Below, piece after piece: positions 23,054 to 35,829 of a stretch of DNA of 64,000 bases. Under the pieces are notes generated by a model that saw only the letters and a program-made list of their open reading frames with translations, had not been told where the DNA came from and did no database searches. The stretch is from Cunninghamia lanceolata (lineage: Eukaryota > Streptophyta > Pinopsida > Cupressales > Cupressaceae), in contig BSBN01000233.1 of NCBI GenBank assembly GCA_027924645.1, positions 4,110,501 to 4,174,500 on the forward strand. The letters are read 5' to 3'. The position numbers and the translations under genes were made by a program. Position 1 is the stretch's first letter. Each line of letters begins with the position of its first letter.

Positions 23054-23647
23054 CCTAAATTAGACAGTTGTAAAGCTGTGTTTAGACATTTTTGTTGTAA
23101 AATACAACTAAAATCTTTTAAAAAGACTGTTCCATTTGAAAGGAGACTTTGACCTAAATTAGACAGTTGTAAAGCTGTGTTTAGACATTTTCGTTGTAAA
23201 ATACAACTGAAATCTTTTAAAAAGACTGTTCCATTTGAAAGGAGACTCCGACCTAAATTAGACAGTTGTAAAGCTATGTTTAGACATTTTTGTTGTAAAA
23301 TACAACTGAAATCTTTTAAAAAGACTGTCCCATTTGAAAGGAGACTCCGACCTAAATTAGACAGTTGTAAAGCTATGTTTAGACATTTTCATTGTAAAAT
23401 ACAACTAAAATCTTTTAAAAAGACTATCCCATTTGAAAGGAGATGCCGACTTAAAATAGACAGTTGTAAAGCTGTGTTTAGACATTTTCATTGTAAAATA
23501 CAACTGAAATCTTTTAAAAAGACTGTCCCATTTGAAAGGAGACTCTGACTTAAATTAGATAGCTGTATAGCTATGTTTAGATGGTTTTGTTGTAAAATAC
23601 AATTTTTTTTTTTTTTTAAAGACTCAATCATATGAAGGGAGAGATGT
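23054..23647 (+). repeat. 99-bp tandem repeat, six units, in frame
   Basis: Units begin at 23054, 23153, 23252, 23351, 23450 and 23549, each exactly 99 bp apart; the sixth is degenerate and interrupted by a T run. One frame encodes a 33-residue basic repeat with the core FKKTVPFERRLRPKLD and a Cys at SCKA. The frame is open across 23177-23548; units 1 and 5 end in TGA where other copies have CGA. Differences between units are mostly single substitutions, so the array is fairly young or homogenised. No start codon context or flanking ORF supports a real gene. Confidence 0.92.
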
Positions 23648-26534
23648 TGGTTAGACAATTTAGCTATAGAATACGACTAAAATTCTTTTTACAAGACTCT
23701 ACCATATGAAGGGAGAGATTTTGGGCAAACTGTCAAACATTATATAGGAGAATGAGTATCAACCCACCACAACCATAATGGGAAACATAAATCTTCCAAT
23801 AAATGACCTCCAACATTCTTCTAAACTAGTTTTCAAAAATACAAATGAAATTAACATAATCATTCTCTCAATGGGAATCTTTCTTTATAAATAAGAGCAT
23901 ACATTGATACGAAAGGATGTTTAATATATATATTTGGTTTTCTTATAATTTACTTACATTATAATATGTCAAAGTATTTTAAAGGCACTACTGAATAAAT
24001 AACAGTCTTTAGAAAAATGCTTGTTCATCAAGGTTGACTATCAAATTTAACAGTAGTTCCAGATCTTGAAGTTAAAGATATGTTTATGACAATATTTCGT
24101 TGCAATGTGAGGCTGGATACAGTTGCTTTTAGCTGAGGTATCTTGGTTGATATCATGTTCTCATATCTATTGTTTGATGTCTTATTATGTTGCTGCCATG
24201 TTTTGTCATACTACATTGTGCACACTGGTTCTTGTCATTGAATTGTTTGGACTCCTTGAGTCTACTAGTAGGTCTCTAGTAGATGGGGTGGATGGGGGTT
24301 TCTACTATTGGATGGGGTAATTAGTTAAAAGATAAGAATAGAAATTTATCCTATATTCTAAAATATTAGATTATTTTGTGTATATAATTATTAAAAGAAT
24401 TTGCTTTTCTTATTATAAAGATCATGAATTTATATTGCTTATAGCGATTATGAGTATAGAGAAAGAAATTATCTTGTTTATTTTATTACGATTTTATCTT
24501 GGATTTGTAAATAAAAGTATAATATTCATATTACTTTATTAACTCTTGAAAAGAAAAAAAGAAAAAATTGAGATGTTAATTATGCTTGGGCTTGTACAAA
24601 AGTTTATAATTGTTGTGTTAATGTGTGATTTTGATGGGATGGCATAATCTTGAGATAACATATTTTTTTTAGCAAGGGAGATTGAAGATTGTTTAAATAG
24701 ATAGTCAAATTGAGTCAACAAGCTATATATGATTAAACAGGAAGTAATGTAGAGTAAGTAATAGATCAAAAGTAGATTATAATCTTGTAACTTTTTGCTT
24801 AGGTTCATTGGATAAGTTAGGACATTTCATTCTTATGAAATATGCATATATCAGTCTACCAATGCTTAATTGGGTTCTACCCTTCTCCTAGACTAGGGTT
24901 GGGATAGTTTTGAAACTTGTTGGTTATATTCTTCCCTTATTAATTATGGTGATTAATAGAATTGTCCATAGTGTTTTAAACTTCCCTATTCTTTAATTTA
25001 GAGAAATGTGATAAAGTGTAGAAGTAAATATCTCATTTGAATCAACCAAGTTAATATCCTTAGGATAGTAGTTAGTAATTATCAGTGGTAGCTTTATCTT
25101 ATTGCAAAGCTTAATTGAGAAGGTATCTCTTTACTTGTTAAGTAAGATATTTGATTTGATTATTTTTGATCTTATATGTAATTGATTGAGGTTGAAGTCT
25201 TTACCTTATTTTGGATTGTAAAGGTTTCCGGTTATGAAGTTGTCTAGATGCACAATAAGAGTGTTTAATGACTCTTCACACTTTGTTGACAAGGATAACT
25301 AATTATTATCATTATTGTTCGAAACCATTTTGTGGTTGTAAGATCATGTCCCGAACTACGATGTCTCTATGCTACACGTACGTAGGCAAGGCCAATATGA
25401 GCCCCCGAGACACTAGGTCGGCCCCTTAGGGCCTTAGGCTTGCCATCGATGTAATTAAAACTTGAATTATGTAATTAATAAGGACTAATGTTTTATTAGA
25501 TGTGCAGTTGAGATCTATTGACATGTACGATACGGGAGCTAAGGAGGCAATAGATGACTATCTGGTAGTATAGGTAACTATGTATAAATGTGTATAAATT
25601 TAATTGAAAAGTGGTAGCTTACATTTCATATTTAATGAGTATTGATATACACCATTTTGTAATATGAAATTTACTAAGTGTAATCTTGTAAATTGTTTCT
25701 ATTATTTCATTGATTCTATTATGGTTATTCACTATGATTTTTGGGGTAGACATTACTACTTGTGCATGAGTGTATCCATCTTGTGGATTCGGATTTAGGA
25801 CAAACAACGATTGTTAGATCATATATTGTAATCATATTTTGATTGAGTTATGAATGTTGTTGGTTATGGCTTAAATTCTGTAATGCAATCATGTTATCCC
25901 TAGAGATGTAGTTGACTTGTTGTATTAGACTATGTTAAATTAGTTAACTTCATTTAAAAAAAAATCTTTGCCTTTGTATTGTGTTAGTTGACTTTTCCTT
26001 TGGGTTACATGCTGGGGCATTACAGTTTGCAATGAATGGAATCTAGGTATGCTTTTGACCAGAAAATAGAAAAGGTAAACTACCATCTACCCATAACCAT
26101 GAAATAGATGCGATGGATTGATTTAGAAAGAAATGAATGCAGATAAATGATACACAACTCACCTATCCCACACCCATAAATGGAAATGAATTCATTAAAG
26201 AATAGTTATATTTCCCTCAAAACATATCAAACATAGGAAAGATATGAACATCCACATATAACAAGAGCACATTGAAGGTTAACTACAGATTAATCGTAGG
26301 AAAAACAACAATTAAAGAAGATATTTGCAGACGCAAAGTTCTAAAAATAATTATCTATTTCTTCAACAAAACAAAGCTCAAAGACTCTGAAATATGCCCC
26401 TATACATGGACTGAGTCAAGAGAAAATGATAACTGGAAATATAGAACAACAGAAAATTAAATTGCCCTTCTTCCCCTGCTTCCCAGAATAGCTGGAAAAA
26501 GATATCCCCCTTAATGTTTCAAGATTACATATAT
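23648..26534. other. No gene recognised
   Basis: AT-rich sequence. A GC-richer patch near 25350-25450 (GAGCCCCCGAGACACTAGG, GGCCCCTTAGGGCCTTAGG) stands out but has no readable frame. Nothing else can be assigned. Confidence 0.4.
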
Positions 26535-27003
26535 TTATAAATTTTCTGGTAACCTCTCAGTTTCCGTAACTACTCCCTTGAAATCAGTTACAAGAAATTT
26601 CTTCTTTTCTTTCCTGATCATTTCATTATAATGTTGTAAAGCTTTGATAGAGTTTTCACTAATTCTGCCCTCAACATTAATCATTTTTACTTTCCAAGTA
26701 ATCATGTAACAAAATGATGTAAGTATTAATATAAGAAAGCAATTTCTCTCACACATCCCTGTAGTCTTTATCATATCGTTGTACACCATCCTTCGTGCAC
26801 ACTTTAACACATCCCTTGCCATTAATAAACCCAACCTCAAAGTTGTGAATACACTTCATGCTATCTTTCATGTATGTGGTTGTATCACAATGTTTGTTTG
26901 CATCATATTGAAAACTTTTGTAGTTCCCAGAATACTCTACTAATGAATTTTGTTCACAGTCACTCAGAGAAGTGATCAAAATTAGTCTTCTCGGACAATC
27001 CAT
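26535..27003 (-). pseudogene. Short unknown ORF pair, possible gene fragment
   Basis: An ATG at 27003 opens 84 codons rich in Cys, Asp, Lys and Tyr (CEQNSLVEYSGNYKSFQYD, NKHCDTTTYMKDSMKC); after a frame change near 26760-26750 a second segment continues to 26535. That segment contains a hydrophobic stretch (CFLILILTSFCYMITW) fit for one membrane pass, then a charged tail ending ERLPENL. The composition differs from the retroelement ORFs around it, and it sits just left of the target site of the 27197 element. It could be a degraded host gene exon or chance. I do not recognise it. Confidence 0.3.
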
Positions 27004-27191
27004 GTTAGGTCATATGCAAGAGAAAAATAGTAGTGACCTATACTACATAGCTTTTGCATAAGGAAAGTTGCAATCGCTTAACTTGTAAGTTATTCTATTC
27101 TTGCATCCAAAAACTAGATGAAGTTCCCTTTGGAAATTGTGTGGTTTTGATAGCTTTCAATCCAATTAATTCCCTCATCTTTTTATAGAAC

Positions 27192-27196
27192 AAACT
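27192..27196. repeat. Target-site duplication AAACT, left copy
   Basis: Directly precedes the LTR start TGTTTAGTGG and equals 35306-35310. Confidence 0.92.
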
Positions 27197-28429
27197 TGTT
27201 TAGTGGAAAATTGGATTTCTTAATGTTTTAGTGTTTTGATGTTTAAATCCTCCTCTCCACTATACATTCAAGGATCTAGGGTCGAGTGGCAAGCACTATC
27301 ATACCCTAGATCGCTTGTGAGATGTAGGGAAACTTGGATTAGGGAATTTAATTATCAATTTTCCTTCTCTTACGCTCAATTGACCATTAAAACCCTAATT
27401 ATGCAAAAATGGCAACAAATTGACGAATAATGGAAAAAGCTCTTGTAGACAGGAGTAAAATACCAAATCACAGAGTACATGTTTTTAGGGTTCCGAAGCA
27501 GAATAGTCGAGGACACTGGAGTGGGCGCCCTAGTCTACTGGACCTCCTTCCGACACTGATCAGCCTTGTAACTTCTGTTTCTAGAAATTTGTCTACGGAG
27601 GACACTGGAGCAAGCACCCAAGTCCTGGAAATGCTCCTGTGTCCTACTTTTCTTTAGATCCTGAATCCTTGATGCCTACCAATCCTTCCTATAACTTCAC
27701 TTTTCCCAAATGCGACACATGTAACCTGTAATCACAAGATTTGGTTTGGGGTTTGTGGTGTTTAGAGGCTTGCCTCAGTCAAGCCCTGGAGAACACTTAA
27801 GTCTCCAAACACCATTGTTAGATAGAGAGTGCATGCCCTTGTGAGGCAAAGGTAAAAACCAAAGGAATCAATGATGAAAACACAATATAATGTCACCTTG
27901 TAGTGAAGATCTCATGGGAGGAAGATGCTCTTCATTCCATGAGGAAATTGATGCTCAAATCTGCAAACAAACACATAAAACACACAAGTCTACTCTTGCA
28001 ACACAATGAAAGCTTTGAATCACCTTGAGAAAACTTGAAAATCATCATTTCCATCTAATTGAAATCTAGTTTACAAATGAATTCCTAAACATGCTTTTAT
28101 ATGCAACTACAAGCACCGCCACCAAGATTTCAAAAATCAAAACTTACCGTGTCGGCAAAAGGACCAAATAACGGTCATAAACTGACACTTAAATTTTGGG
28201 TTTGACCCAAAATAGGGTAGGACTAGGGCGCGGGCGCCCAAGTCCTTCCCCCTATTTTAGGTAGGGTTATGGTCAAGGGGTCCTCCTAGGTCTACTTTGC
28301 CATCAAACCTAGGCCTCATTCCATCGAGATGCCAAAATATGAATGAAGATGTCCTAAATGCATGCAAAAGACCCGGGAGCTAAACCTTATGAGGGAAAAT
28401 CCCCCAAGGGGACATTTTCTGATGTTACA
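27197..28429 (-). repeat. 3' LTR of the gag-only element
   Basis: 1,233 bp, direct copy of 34049-35305. In + orientation it runs from TGTTTAGTGG to TCTGATGTTACA; on the element's own strand that is TGTAACATCA to CCACTAAACA. Confidence 0.93.
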
Positions 28430-28447
28430 TTTAGCCCCCACTTTAAT
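28430..28447 (-). promoter_or_regulatory. Polypurine tract of the gag-only element
   Basis: On the - strand AAAGTGGGGGCTAAA lies immediately before the TG of the 3' LTR, as expected of the plus-strand primer. Its clarity contrasts with the first gypsy element, where none is visible. Confidence 0.85.
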
Positions 28448-30499
28448 GTATATATAAACACGAGGCTAATACATGCATTAAAGTAAGGTCACAAACACAG
28501 TAAACACGGCAAGCATGGAGAAGACACACCAATCACATAGGAGATAGTAACAAGGATGCAAAACACGAAGAAGACAGTTACAGTCATGCAGAACATGGAG
28601 AATACAATCAATGCATAGAAGACACATTAATGCATGGTAGACAAGCACGATTTCTTTTCTTTTCTTTTTCTCATATATATGAAATATAAATGCAAGTACT
28701 GGAAAGTAAATAAACCTCCCATAATATAGGATGCACTACCTTAGGGCACATGTCTCTATATATATGGAGCAGCACACATACAAGACACGCAAAACCTCCC
28801 AAAATGTAGGAAGCACTACCTGAGGGTGCTAGTCTCTACATAAGGGGTAACAAACATGCCACACAAAACAAGCATGCCAAAACACACACACTTGAAGACA
28901 CAGAGAAAACACAGTAGACAAGCGATGGAGTGTACCTATTTCTAGGTCCAACACCATCTCAGGCACATTACATGCACACCGATGATTGGGCTTTGCCACA
29001 ACAATCACTGAAAACATGCTTAAGAGTTGAGTTAGTCACAAAACCGCCCCCCACCTCCACAGAGGACTTTTGAAAATGACAGGATGATGCAATCTTCTCT
29101 GAGAACTACACCATCCTTGCCTCTATAGAGGGCTTAAGAAAAAGGATATGCTTGATATCATTCCTCCACATAAGGCTTACATGATTGATTGATTGATTGA
29201 TTGCAAACAAACTCACGATGCAAGATCCACTACTCTGGGGCACAAGTCTTTACATCTGAGGTCAAACACATTGCTAACATCTATAATAGACAACTTACCT
29301 TATATATTCCCCCACCTTAAGGTGGTTGATATCAGGCATCGATATCAAGCATGTTAAGGTAGGAAGAAAACACACAAAGGAACATTGACTTTTGTAAAGC
29401 CCATGCCCCCCGGAGGTGACATGTACATTACGATCACCAAATGTTCCCACAAACACATCCCTGCAAGAAACATGTTAGTGTCTACAACATCATGATAAAC
29501 AACAACATGAATGTATATGATTAACCACACAAAGAGCCAAGGTTATACAATGAATTTAGAGTTCAAGGATAACCGTGGGCTATATCATGAAGCTTTCCAA
29601 ATTGATTACCACCAAGGTGAGATTCAAAGGCAAACAAAGGTGCATGGAGTGGCAGTATTGTTAAGGTTTATAAATGTGACAGAAACATCATCAAATTCAC
29701 TACACGAAAAGAATGAGTGCTTCCACTATCCAAGCATCAAATAAAATATACAACCCCATTGTCATATTAGGAACTAAGTCCATTTTTTTTATTTCTCTCG
29801 AAAAGGACACTAGGTCCGCATCAATATAAATGTTTGTCATCATCCGCCCACTAGATGGAAACACTAGAGGAAGGGAAACAATAAATAAGAGAGGAGAAAC
29901 AAGTGTCTTAGGGATAGTCACATAGGAGGGTGCCCCCAGGTCACCAACCACGACGCTATGTCCGTAAGACACAACACTCAACAATGAAATCAGAGAGAGC
30001 AATTTAGAAGAATGATGATACAAATAGAAGAAGGTCACAACAGAGACAGTCTCCTGGTATCCTGGACCTTACGGGAGAATCTGAGGTCATCCCAAGAGGC
30101 CTAAACAACATATAGTACATCACAGGGGAAGCACATCACAAGAGAGATCAAGGGTTAGAGATACTTACCTGTAGGGTCTTCGTATTAGATCTTGGAACTT
30201 GCAAACCTCTTGGAGAGGTATTCAATCATATTTAATGCAAAATTTGAGTGGTTCTTTTGAAAGTCTTGTTTGTTAACATATGATGCGTGTTCCTTAAATC
30301 CTTGTTTAAATGAGACTTTTTGGTGCTTATGAGGGGGAGAACCACTATTATTTCTGACTATTGATTGTCATCTTGATCTTTTCCAATTTTTAGTGAGTTT
30401 TCATTGTTGAATCTTTCTAGAATAGTAATAGGAATCATCTTGTACCATCTTACTCATCTATATTGGTTGTTGTGCTTGCTTTTCTAATGCATTTTGATT
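28448..30499 (-). other. 3' untranslated region of the gag-only element
   Basis: About 2 kb without a sustained frame. It contains recurring phrases around CACTACCT-GGGC-CTAGTCTCTACATA (for example near 28730-28755 and 28812-28840) and a GATT microsatellite at 29183-29203. I see no pol remnant. Confidence 0.7.
29183..29203. repeat. GATT microsatellite
   Basis: About five consecutive GATT units following ACAT. Confidence 0.9.
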
Positions 30500-32647
30500 A
30501 TCTCTTGATCCATATAAGGATAATGGAGGAGGAACCTCAGCATAAATTTTGTTTCTTCATGGACGAGGTGAATTGTCCACTTATTTCTTATCTACTTCAA
30601 TCATTTTGATGATAGTATCATAGTCCAAGTAATCATCCTCGTCTGCTTCCACTAAACCCTATTCCACCATATTATTTTCAGTATGTTTAGGGAAAGGATT
30701 AGTGAAAAGTTCTAAGTTTTGATTCGGTGAAGCAACCAACTTATTTCCATTGTCACTCACACCTAATACCTAGATGACATTTGAATCAATAAGGTCCTGT
30801 ATTTCATGTTTAAGATGCATACATCATTTAGTGTCATGTCCTTGCGTCCAATGATAATGACAAAAGGCATTCGGATCGAAGTAAGGTCCTTGTTTATTAG
30901 GATCAACAAGCTTGATCAGGGGAAGCTTTAGAATGTTATTACTCACAACTTGATTCATGATAGAATGATAAGACCCAGATATCAGAGTAAACTTTCTTGG
31001 TTGGTATGATGCTTTCTTTGGATTATTTATAGCAAACACATTCGTATTTGGTCCATTGATCTTGATGAAACTCCTAATATTGTTTCTCTTAAAATTTTTT
31101 TGTGATGATCTACCCATGGATTGACCAACTTGAGCCGATGAGTTTTGGTTTTCATACTGACTAGACAAAAGTTGATAATCACAAAGAGCGGTGCATAAAT
31201 GTTGAAAGGATTTATATTTCATCTAGAGAATCTTATCATGAATATTAGGTTGTAGATTTGTAATGAATATCTTTTGAACATCCTCATCTTTTATCTGATA
31301 CTGAATCTGTGCATAAAGTCCTTCATATCGACTAATGAATTTAGTCAAATTTTCTTTGGGACCTTGTTTGCATTGAACCAAGTAAATAAGAGTGACATGG
31401 GGTCCGATGTTTGCTTGAAAATGTTGTAAAAATTGATCAATCAACTATGAAAAGGAGTGTATTGAATTTGGAGGCAATGAGCAAAACCATTCTAAAGTAG
31501 TATCTTTGAGAGATCGCGGGAAAAGTTATGCTAACAAATCCTCTTCAAAATAAAAATCACTATACATAGCTATGAATGCTGCCACATGAATATTATGATC
31601 ACCTTTACCACCATATTTTTTAAAGCGAGGTGTCTCAAACCTCTTAGGCATAGGAGTTCTCAAGATTGCATAAGAAAGGGGATTACGGGCATGATATGTT
31701 GGTAGACTAGGCTGTGAAGAATTTTTCAAGTTTGTTACCTTTTGTTGCAAAGCAATCATGCCCTGTAAAACTTGGTTTAGGATGGCATCATTGGGAGATG
31801 CAATTTTTTGTGAGGAATTAGAACCAAAGTGAGGAGGTGAATGAGCTTGAGATATGATAGGCAGAGGCTGAAAATATGTTCAAGGTGGTTGGTCATAATG
31901 AAACGTTGAAGATGGTTGTGAGTAGGTAATAGGTGGTTGGAAATGAGTGGAATAGATGGGTGGTTGAGAACAATTATGCATAGAGGAGGTCCCTTTAGGA
32001 ACTAAATTTTGATAATCAAATCCCACAGCTTTGTAATTAGTGCCATTAGATAATCCAATATTAGTGGTAGCATTACTACAAGCGTTCACATTAGTTGTTA
32101 AGATCATTGACGTAAAAGTAGATATTCCCGTAGTCAGTATAAGTGCTGAAACTTGAGTATGGGATGGTGATAGAGTGTTATTTATCACTTGTACACATTC
32201 AGTCATTAGCATAATGTTGGTTTGTAAAATATGTGCTAGACCACAAATTGTATTTACACCATGTGGTCCCTCTTTTATCAATTCTCTTATATTATGAATT
32301 GTAGGGACAACTTCCTCAGCTATTCTCTCATTTTCCATAAATGATTGAAATTTAGCTAGCTCTTTATCCAATTTTTATATTTTCTCATCAGATGCATATC
32401 CTGTTGCCTCAATCATATTATCAACATCATGAAAATTTTGTTCTTCCATTGTGGTTGGAGGATGTATAATATCTTGCACAATTTGAGTTTCTCCCTTTGT
32501 AAAGAAGGTGCTCAAAGTACCAACTTCTTCAAGAGCACTAGATCCCATTAATATTTTACTTCTTCTCAAAGGGATATTATTTTTAGGACAATATGTCATA
32601 AAGATTATAAAAGCATACAACACACAATGCACAAACTGAGAGAACAA
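30500..32647 (-). pseudogene. gag: gag polyprotein of the gag-only element
   Basis: Open segments starting at 32647, 32371, 31759, 31444 and 31222 all lie in one frame, so only stop codons interrupt it. The central part matches the Tat Retrotrans_gag domain: YFEEDLLA and FPRSLKD near 31530, IDQFLQHFQANIGPHVTL and KFISRYEGL near 31300-31440. A zinc-type motif CHYHWTQGHDTKC lies near 30840-30880. The N-terminal 250 residues are Ser/Thr/Gln-rich and resemble no domain I know. Stops include TAG near 31445, 31220 and 30772 and TAA near 32374 and 31527. It would supply a particle but no enzymes. Confidence 0.85.
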
Positions 32648-32689
32648 ATCCTAGGATAAGGATATGATTGACGGCAAAAAATTCTTGGA

Positions 32690-33360
32690 ATTTTGTGCTT
32701 TTTTAATGTAAATGAATAAACCAAAGGGTAGTGTAAGGATTTAATTCAAGGGAAGAAAGTTATATGTCTAATATCAGTCCAAAATAGAAAAATTATCCTT
32801 CTCAACACACTCTTGATGCGATTTAAGTTAATGCCAAGTTGAAATATAGTGAAAATATGTCAAAATAGGCACTTTTTTCACCAAAATTCAATGCAAAAGG
32901 GCATAACAAAGGGTGGTGTGAGGAAAATTATGATGGAGAAAAAATAATGTTAGTAACAACAGCCACTTGGTTCCAAAATACCCTACACAACACCCTTTTA
33001 GTGCCACTTAAGGTAAAACCCTAGTGAAAATATAGCAAAATATGCAATTTTTCATGGTTTTTCAATTCCAAGACCTAGAAAAGGAGGTGTTGTAATGAAT
33101 TTCAAGAGGTACAAAAAATAATATCAATAATATCAGTCACCTCAATCCATAAAATTGATCACAACACGCTTGGAGTGCAAACTAGGTCAAACCCTAGGGC
33201 AAAAATAGCTAAAATGTGTAGTTTTTCACCAAATTTTCAATACAAGAGCCCGATAAAAGGGTGTTGTGAAGATTTTTATGAGGGGAATAAAATTATTACC
33301 CTAATAACAGCAAATTAGTGTGAAAATATCCTTCACAAAATGCATATGGTGCAAGTTTAT
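32690..33360 (-). repeat. Imperfect ~175-bp tandem array in the 5' leader
   Basis: The phrase TCACCAAAATTCAATGCAAA followed by an AAGGGTGGTGTGAGG-like sequence recurs near 32693, 32878, 33051 and 33227, spaced 185, 173 and 176 bp. Each unit also repeats an AAACCCTAG-TGAAAATATAG segment and an ATAATATCAGT-like segment. Copies are diverged by eye roughly 25-35%. Confidence 0.75.
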
Positions 33361-34029
33361 AGAGTCGATAAGGCCAAATTTAGTGAAAATTATTGTTCTT
33401 GAAGCTCTAGGTGATCTTGGGACAAAATGCTATGTGAATGTTTTGAAGTCTAATTTATGATTGGAATTAAATACTCTCAGATCTGAAAATGATTTTCAAT
33501 CTTGTGCATGCAAAATGCCCATGCAAATTTAATGAAAATGCATCAAAATTGCTAGTTTTTGTTGAAATTTTCTATGTAAAAATGCAAATATTTTAAATCT
33601 AAATGCAAATTTACACTAAAATGAAAGACTACAGCCAAATGTTAATTTGAATGAGCCTCTAAAATCAGTAGAAAAATCTGAAAAAAGATTTTGCCTACTA
33701 ACCCTAGATTTTGGAATTACTAGGTTATATGAAAATTGTCAAAATTTCTACAAAAACCTAGCAAATTACTAATGAAAATGCAATGCAAATTTATGAATTT
33801 TAGGATTTTTCTGTAGTTTATATAAGATCTGATGCAAAAATAATGAATTAGGAAAATTTAGAAAGGATTGATGCAATTTAGTAAGACAAACAATGCAAAT
33901 TTTTTGTATTTTCCAAATTTTTCAATTTTTTTGAATTTTTCTCAATGCAATAAAATGAATGACTATATGAATGAATGAAATCAATCCAAATATAATGACA
34001 CACACTCAAAAAGTTGTAATGTAAGTCCA

Positions 34030-34045
34030 AAATATGGGTTCACCA
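34030..34045 (-). promoter_or_regulatory. Primer-binding site of the gag-only element
   Basis: On the - strand TGGTGAACCC begins three or four bases after the LTR end. From memory plant tRNA-Trp ends GGGTTCACCA, an exact complement of these ten bases; beyond that the match fades. Confidence 0.6.
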
Positions 34046-34048
34046 AAA

Positions 34049-35305
34049 TGTTTAGTGGAAAATTGGATTTGTTAATGTTTTAGTGTTTTGATGTTTAAAT
34101 CCTCCTCTCCACTATACATTCAAGGATCTAGAGTCGAGTGGCAAGCACTATCATATCATAGATCACTTTGAGATGTAGGGAAACTTGGATTGGAGAATTT
34201 AATTATCAATTTTCCTTCTCCTATACTCAATTGACCATTAAAACCATAATTATGCAAATACGGCAACAAATTGACGAATAACAGAAAAAGCTCTTGCAGA
34301 CAGGAGTAAAATACCAAATCACAGAGTACCTATTTTTGGGGTTCTAAAGAGGAATAGTCAAGGACACTAGAGTAGGCATCCTAGTCCAAGGTACCAGTTT
34401 CTTTGTGGGATCCAGACCTCCTTCCGACATTGATCAGCCATGTAACTTCTATTTCTGGAAATTTGTCTACGGAGGACACTAGAGCGAGCACCCAAGTCCT
34501 GGAAATGCTCATATGTCCTGCTTTTCTTCAGATCCCAAATCCTTGATGCCTTCCAATCCTTCCTGTAACTTCACTTTTCCCAAATGTGACATCTATAACC
34601 TATAATCACAAGATTTAGTTTGGGGGTTGTGGTGTTTAGAGGCTTGCCTCAGTTAAGCCTAGGAGGACACTTAAGTCTCTGAACATGGTTGTCAGATAGA
34701 GAGTGCATGCCCTTGTGAGGCAGAGGCAAAAACCAAAGGAATCAATGATGAAAACACAATATAATGTCACCTTGTAGTGAAGCTCTCGTGGGAGGAAGAT
34801 GCTCTTCATTCCATGACGAAATTGATGCTCAAATCTACAAACAAACACATAAAACACACAAGTCTACTCTTACAACACAATGAATGCCTTAAATCACCTT
34901 GAGAACACTTGAACATCATCATTGCCATCTAATTGAAATCTAGTTTAAAAATGAATGCCTAAACATGTTTTTATATGCAACTACAAGCACTCCCACTAAG
35001 ATTTCAAAAATCAAAACTTATAGTGTCAGCAAAAGGACCAAATAACGATCATAAACCAACACTTAAATTTTGGCCTGACCCAAAAAAGGGCAGGACTAGT
35101 GTGCGGGGGCCCTAGTCCTCCCCCCCTATTTTGGGTAGGGTTAAGGTCAAGGGGTCCTCCTAGGTCCACTTTTCCATGAAACCTAGGCCTCATTCCATCG
35201 CGATGCCAAAATATGAACTAAGACATGTCCTAAATGCATGCAAAAGACTCGAGAGATAAACCTTATGAGGGAAAAGCCCCCAAGGGGTCATTTTCTAATG
35301 TTACA
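34049..35305 (-). repeat. 5' LTR of the gag-only element
   Basis: 1,257 bp, direct copy of 27197-28429 with an extra short insertion near 34395. On the element's strand it runs from TGTAACATTA to CCACTAAACA and is followed by the primer-binding site. Confidence 0.93.
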
Positions 35306-35310
35306 AAACT
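35306..35310. repeat. Target-site duplication AAACT, right copy
   Basis: Follows the LTR end TTACA and equals 27192-27196. Confidence 0.92.
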
Positions 35311-35829
35311 ATGCAGGTCCATAAACCTAAAGAATATAGTGAAAAGGACAAGAATCAGGCTTGATATTGTTTTGATTTTCCATCATTTCCAAAACTGGGA
35401 GTGCATTGCCTATGTTTCCTTTATTTTGCATTCATTAAAACTTTGATAGATATCCATACTCTGTTAGAAAACTTTCATATAGCACTATCTTGGAGATACT
35501 AGAAATGGGAGAGAAAACCTGATTTGGTAACAAATGCATCTTATTTATACGCTTCTAAAGCCTTTTCAACAAATCCATGTAGTGAGCATACTGTAGTCAT
35601 TGCATTCTCACCAAAATAGTTCACATGCCTTATGAGGAGAAAACTGATAAGGGTAGAGGAGTATGGTTTTACACTTGCTGATGACATTTGCATACTGCAT
35701 TTGCTTTAAGAGTTTCTAAAGCCACTTTAATTCATGCCCATACTACAATAGTTCCAACAACATTTCTTTGAGGTGATCTACCAGACGTTTCATGTGCTTC
35801 CCTCGCATGATTAGTAAAAGATGAAGAGC
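35311..35829. other. No gene recognised
   Basis: Sequence between the gag-only element and the ALDH fragment. No clear frame; it may be a continuation of the unit that carries the chimeric gene fragment. Confidence 0.4.

Larger units (their letters stand above)
27197..35305 (-). mobile_element. Complete gag-only LTR retrotransposon
   Basis: 8,109 bp on the - strand. Both LTRs (about 1.23 and 1.26 kb) open with TG and close with CA, and the element is bounded by AAACT on both sides. A polypurine tract precedes the 3' LTR and a primer-binding site follows the 5' LTR. Between them I find one gag frame and no protease, RT, RNase H or integrase motif on either strand, so it must have depended on a partner element. 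The gag is of Tat type. The two long untranslated regions make up more than half of the internal sequence. Confidence 0.92.

Noticed and set aside
26535..27003. Considered an intact small secreted or membrane protein gene
   Set aside because: The two segments are in different frames with no convincing intron signals. Kept only as a low-confidence fragment.
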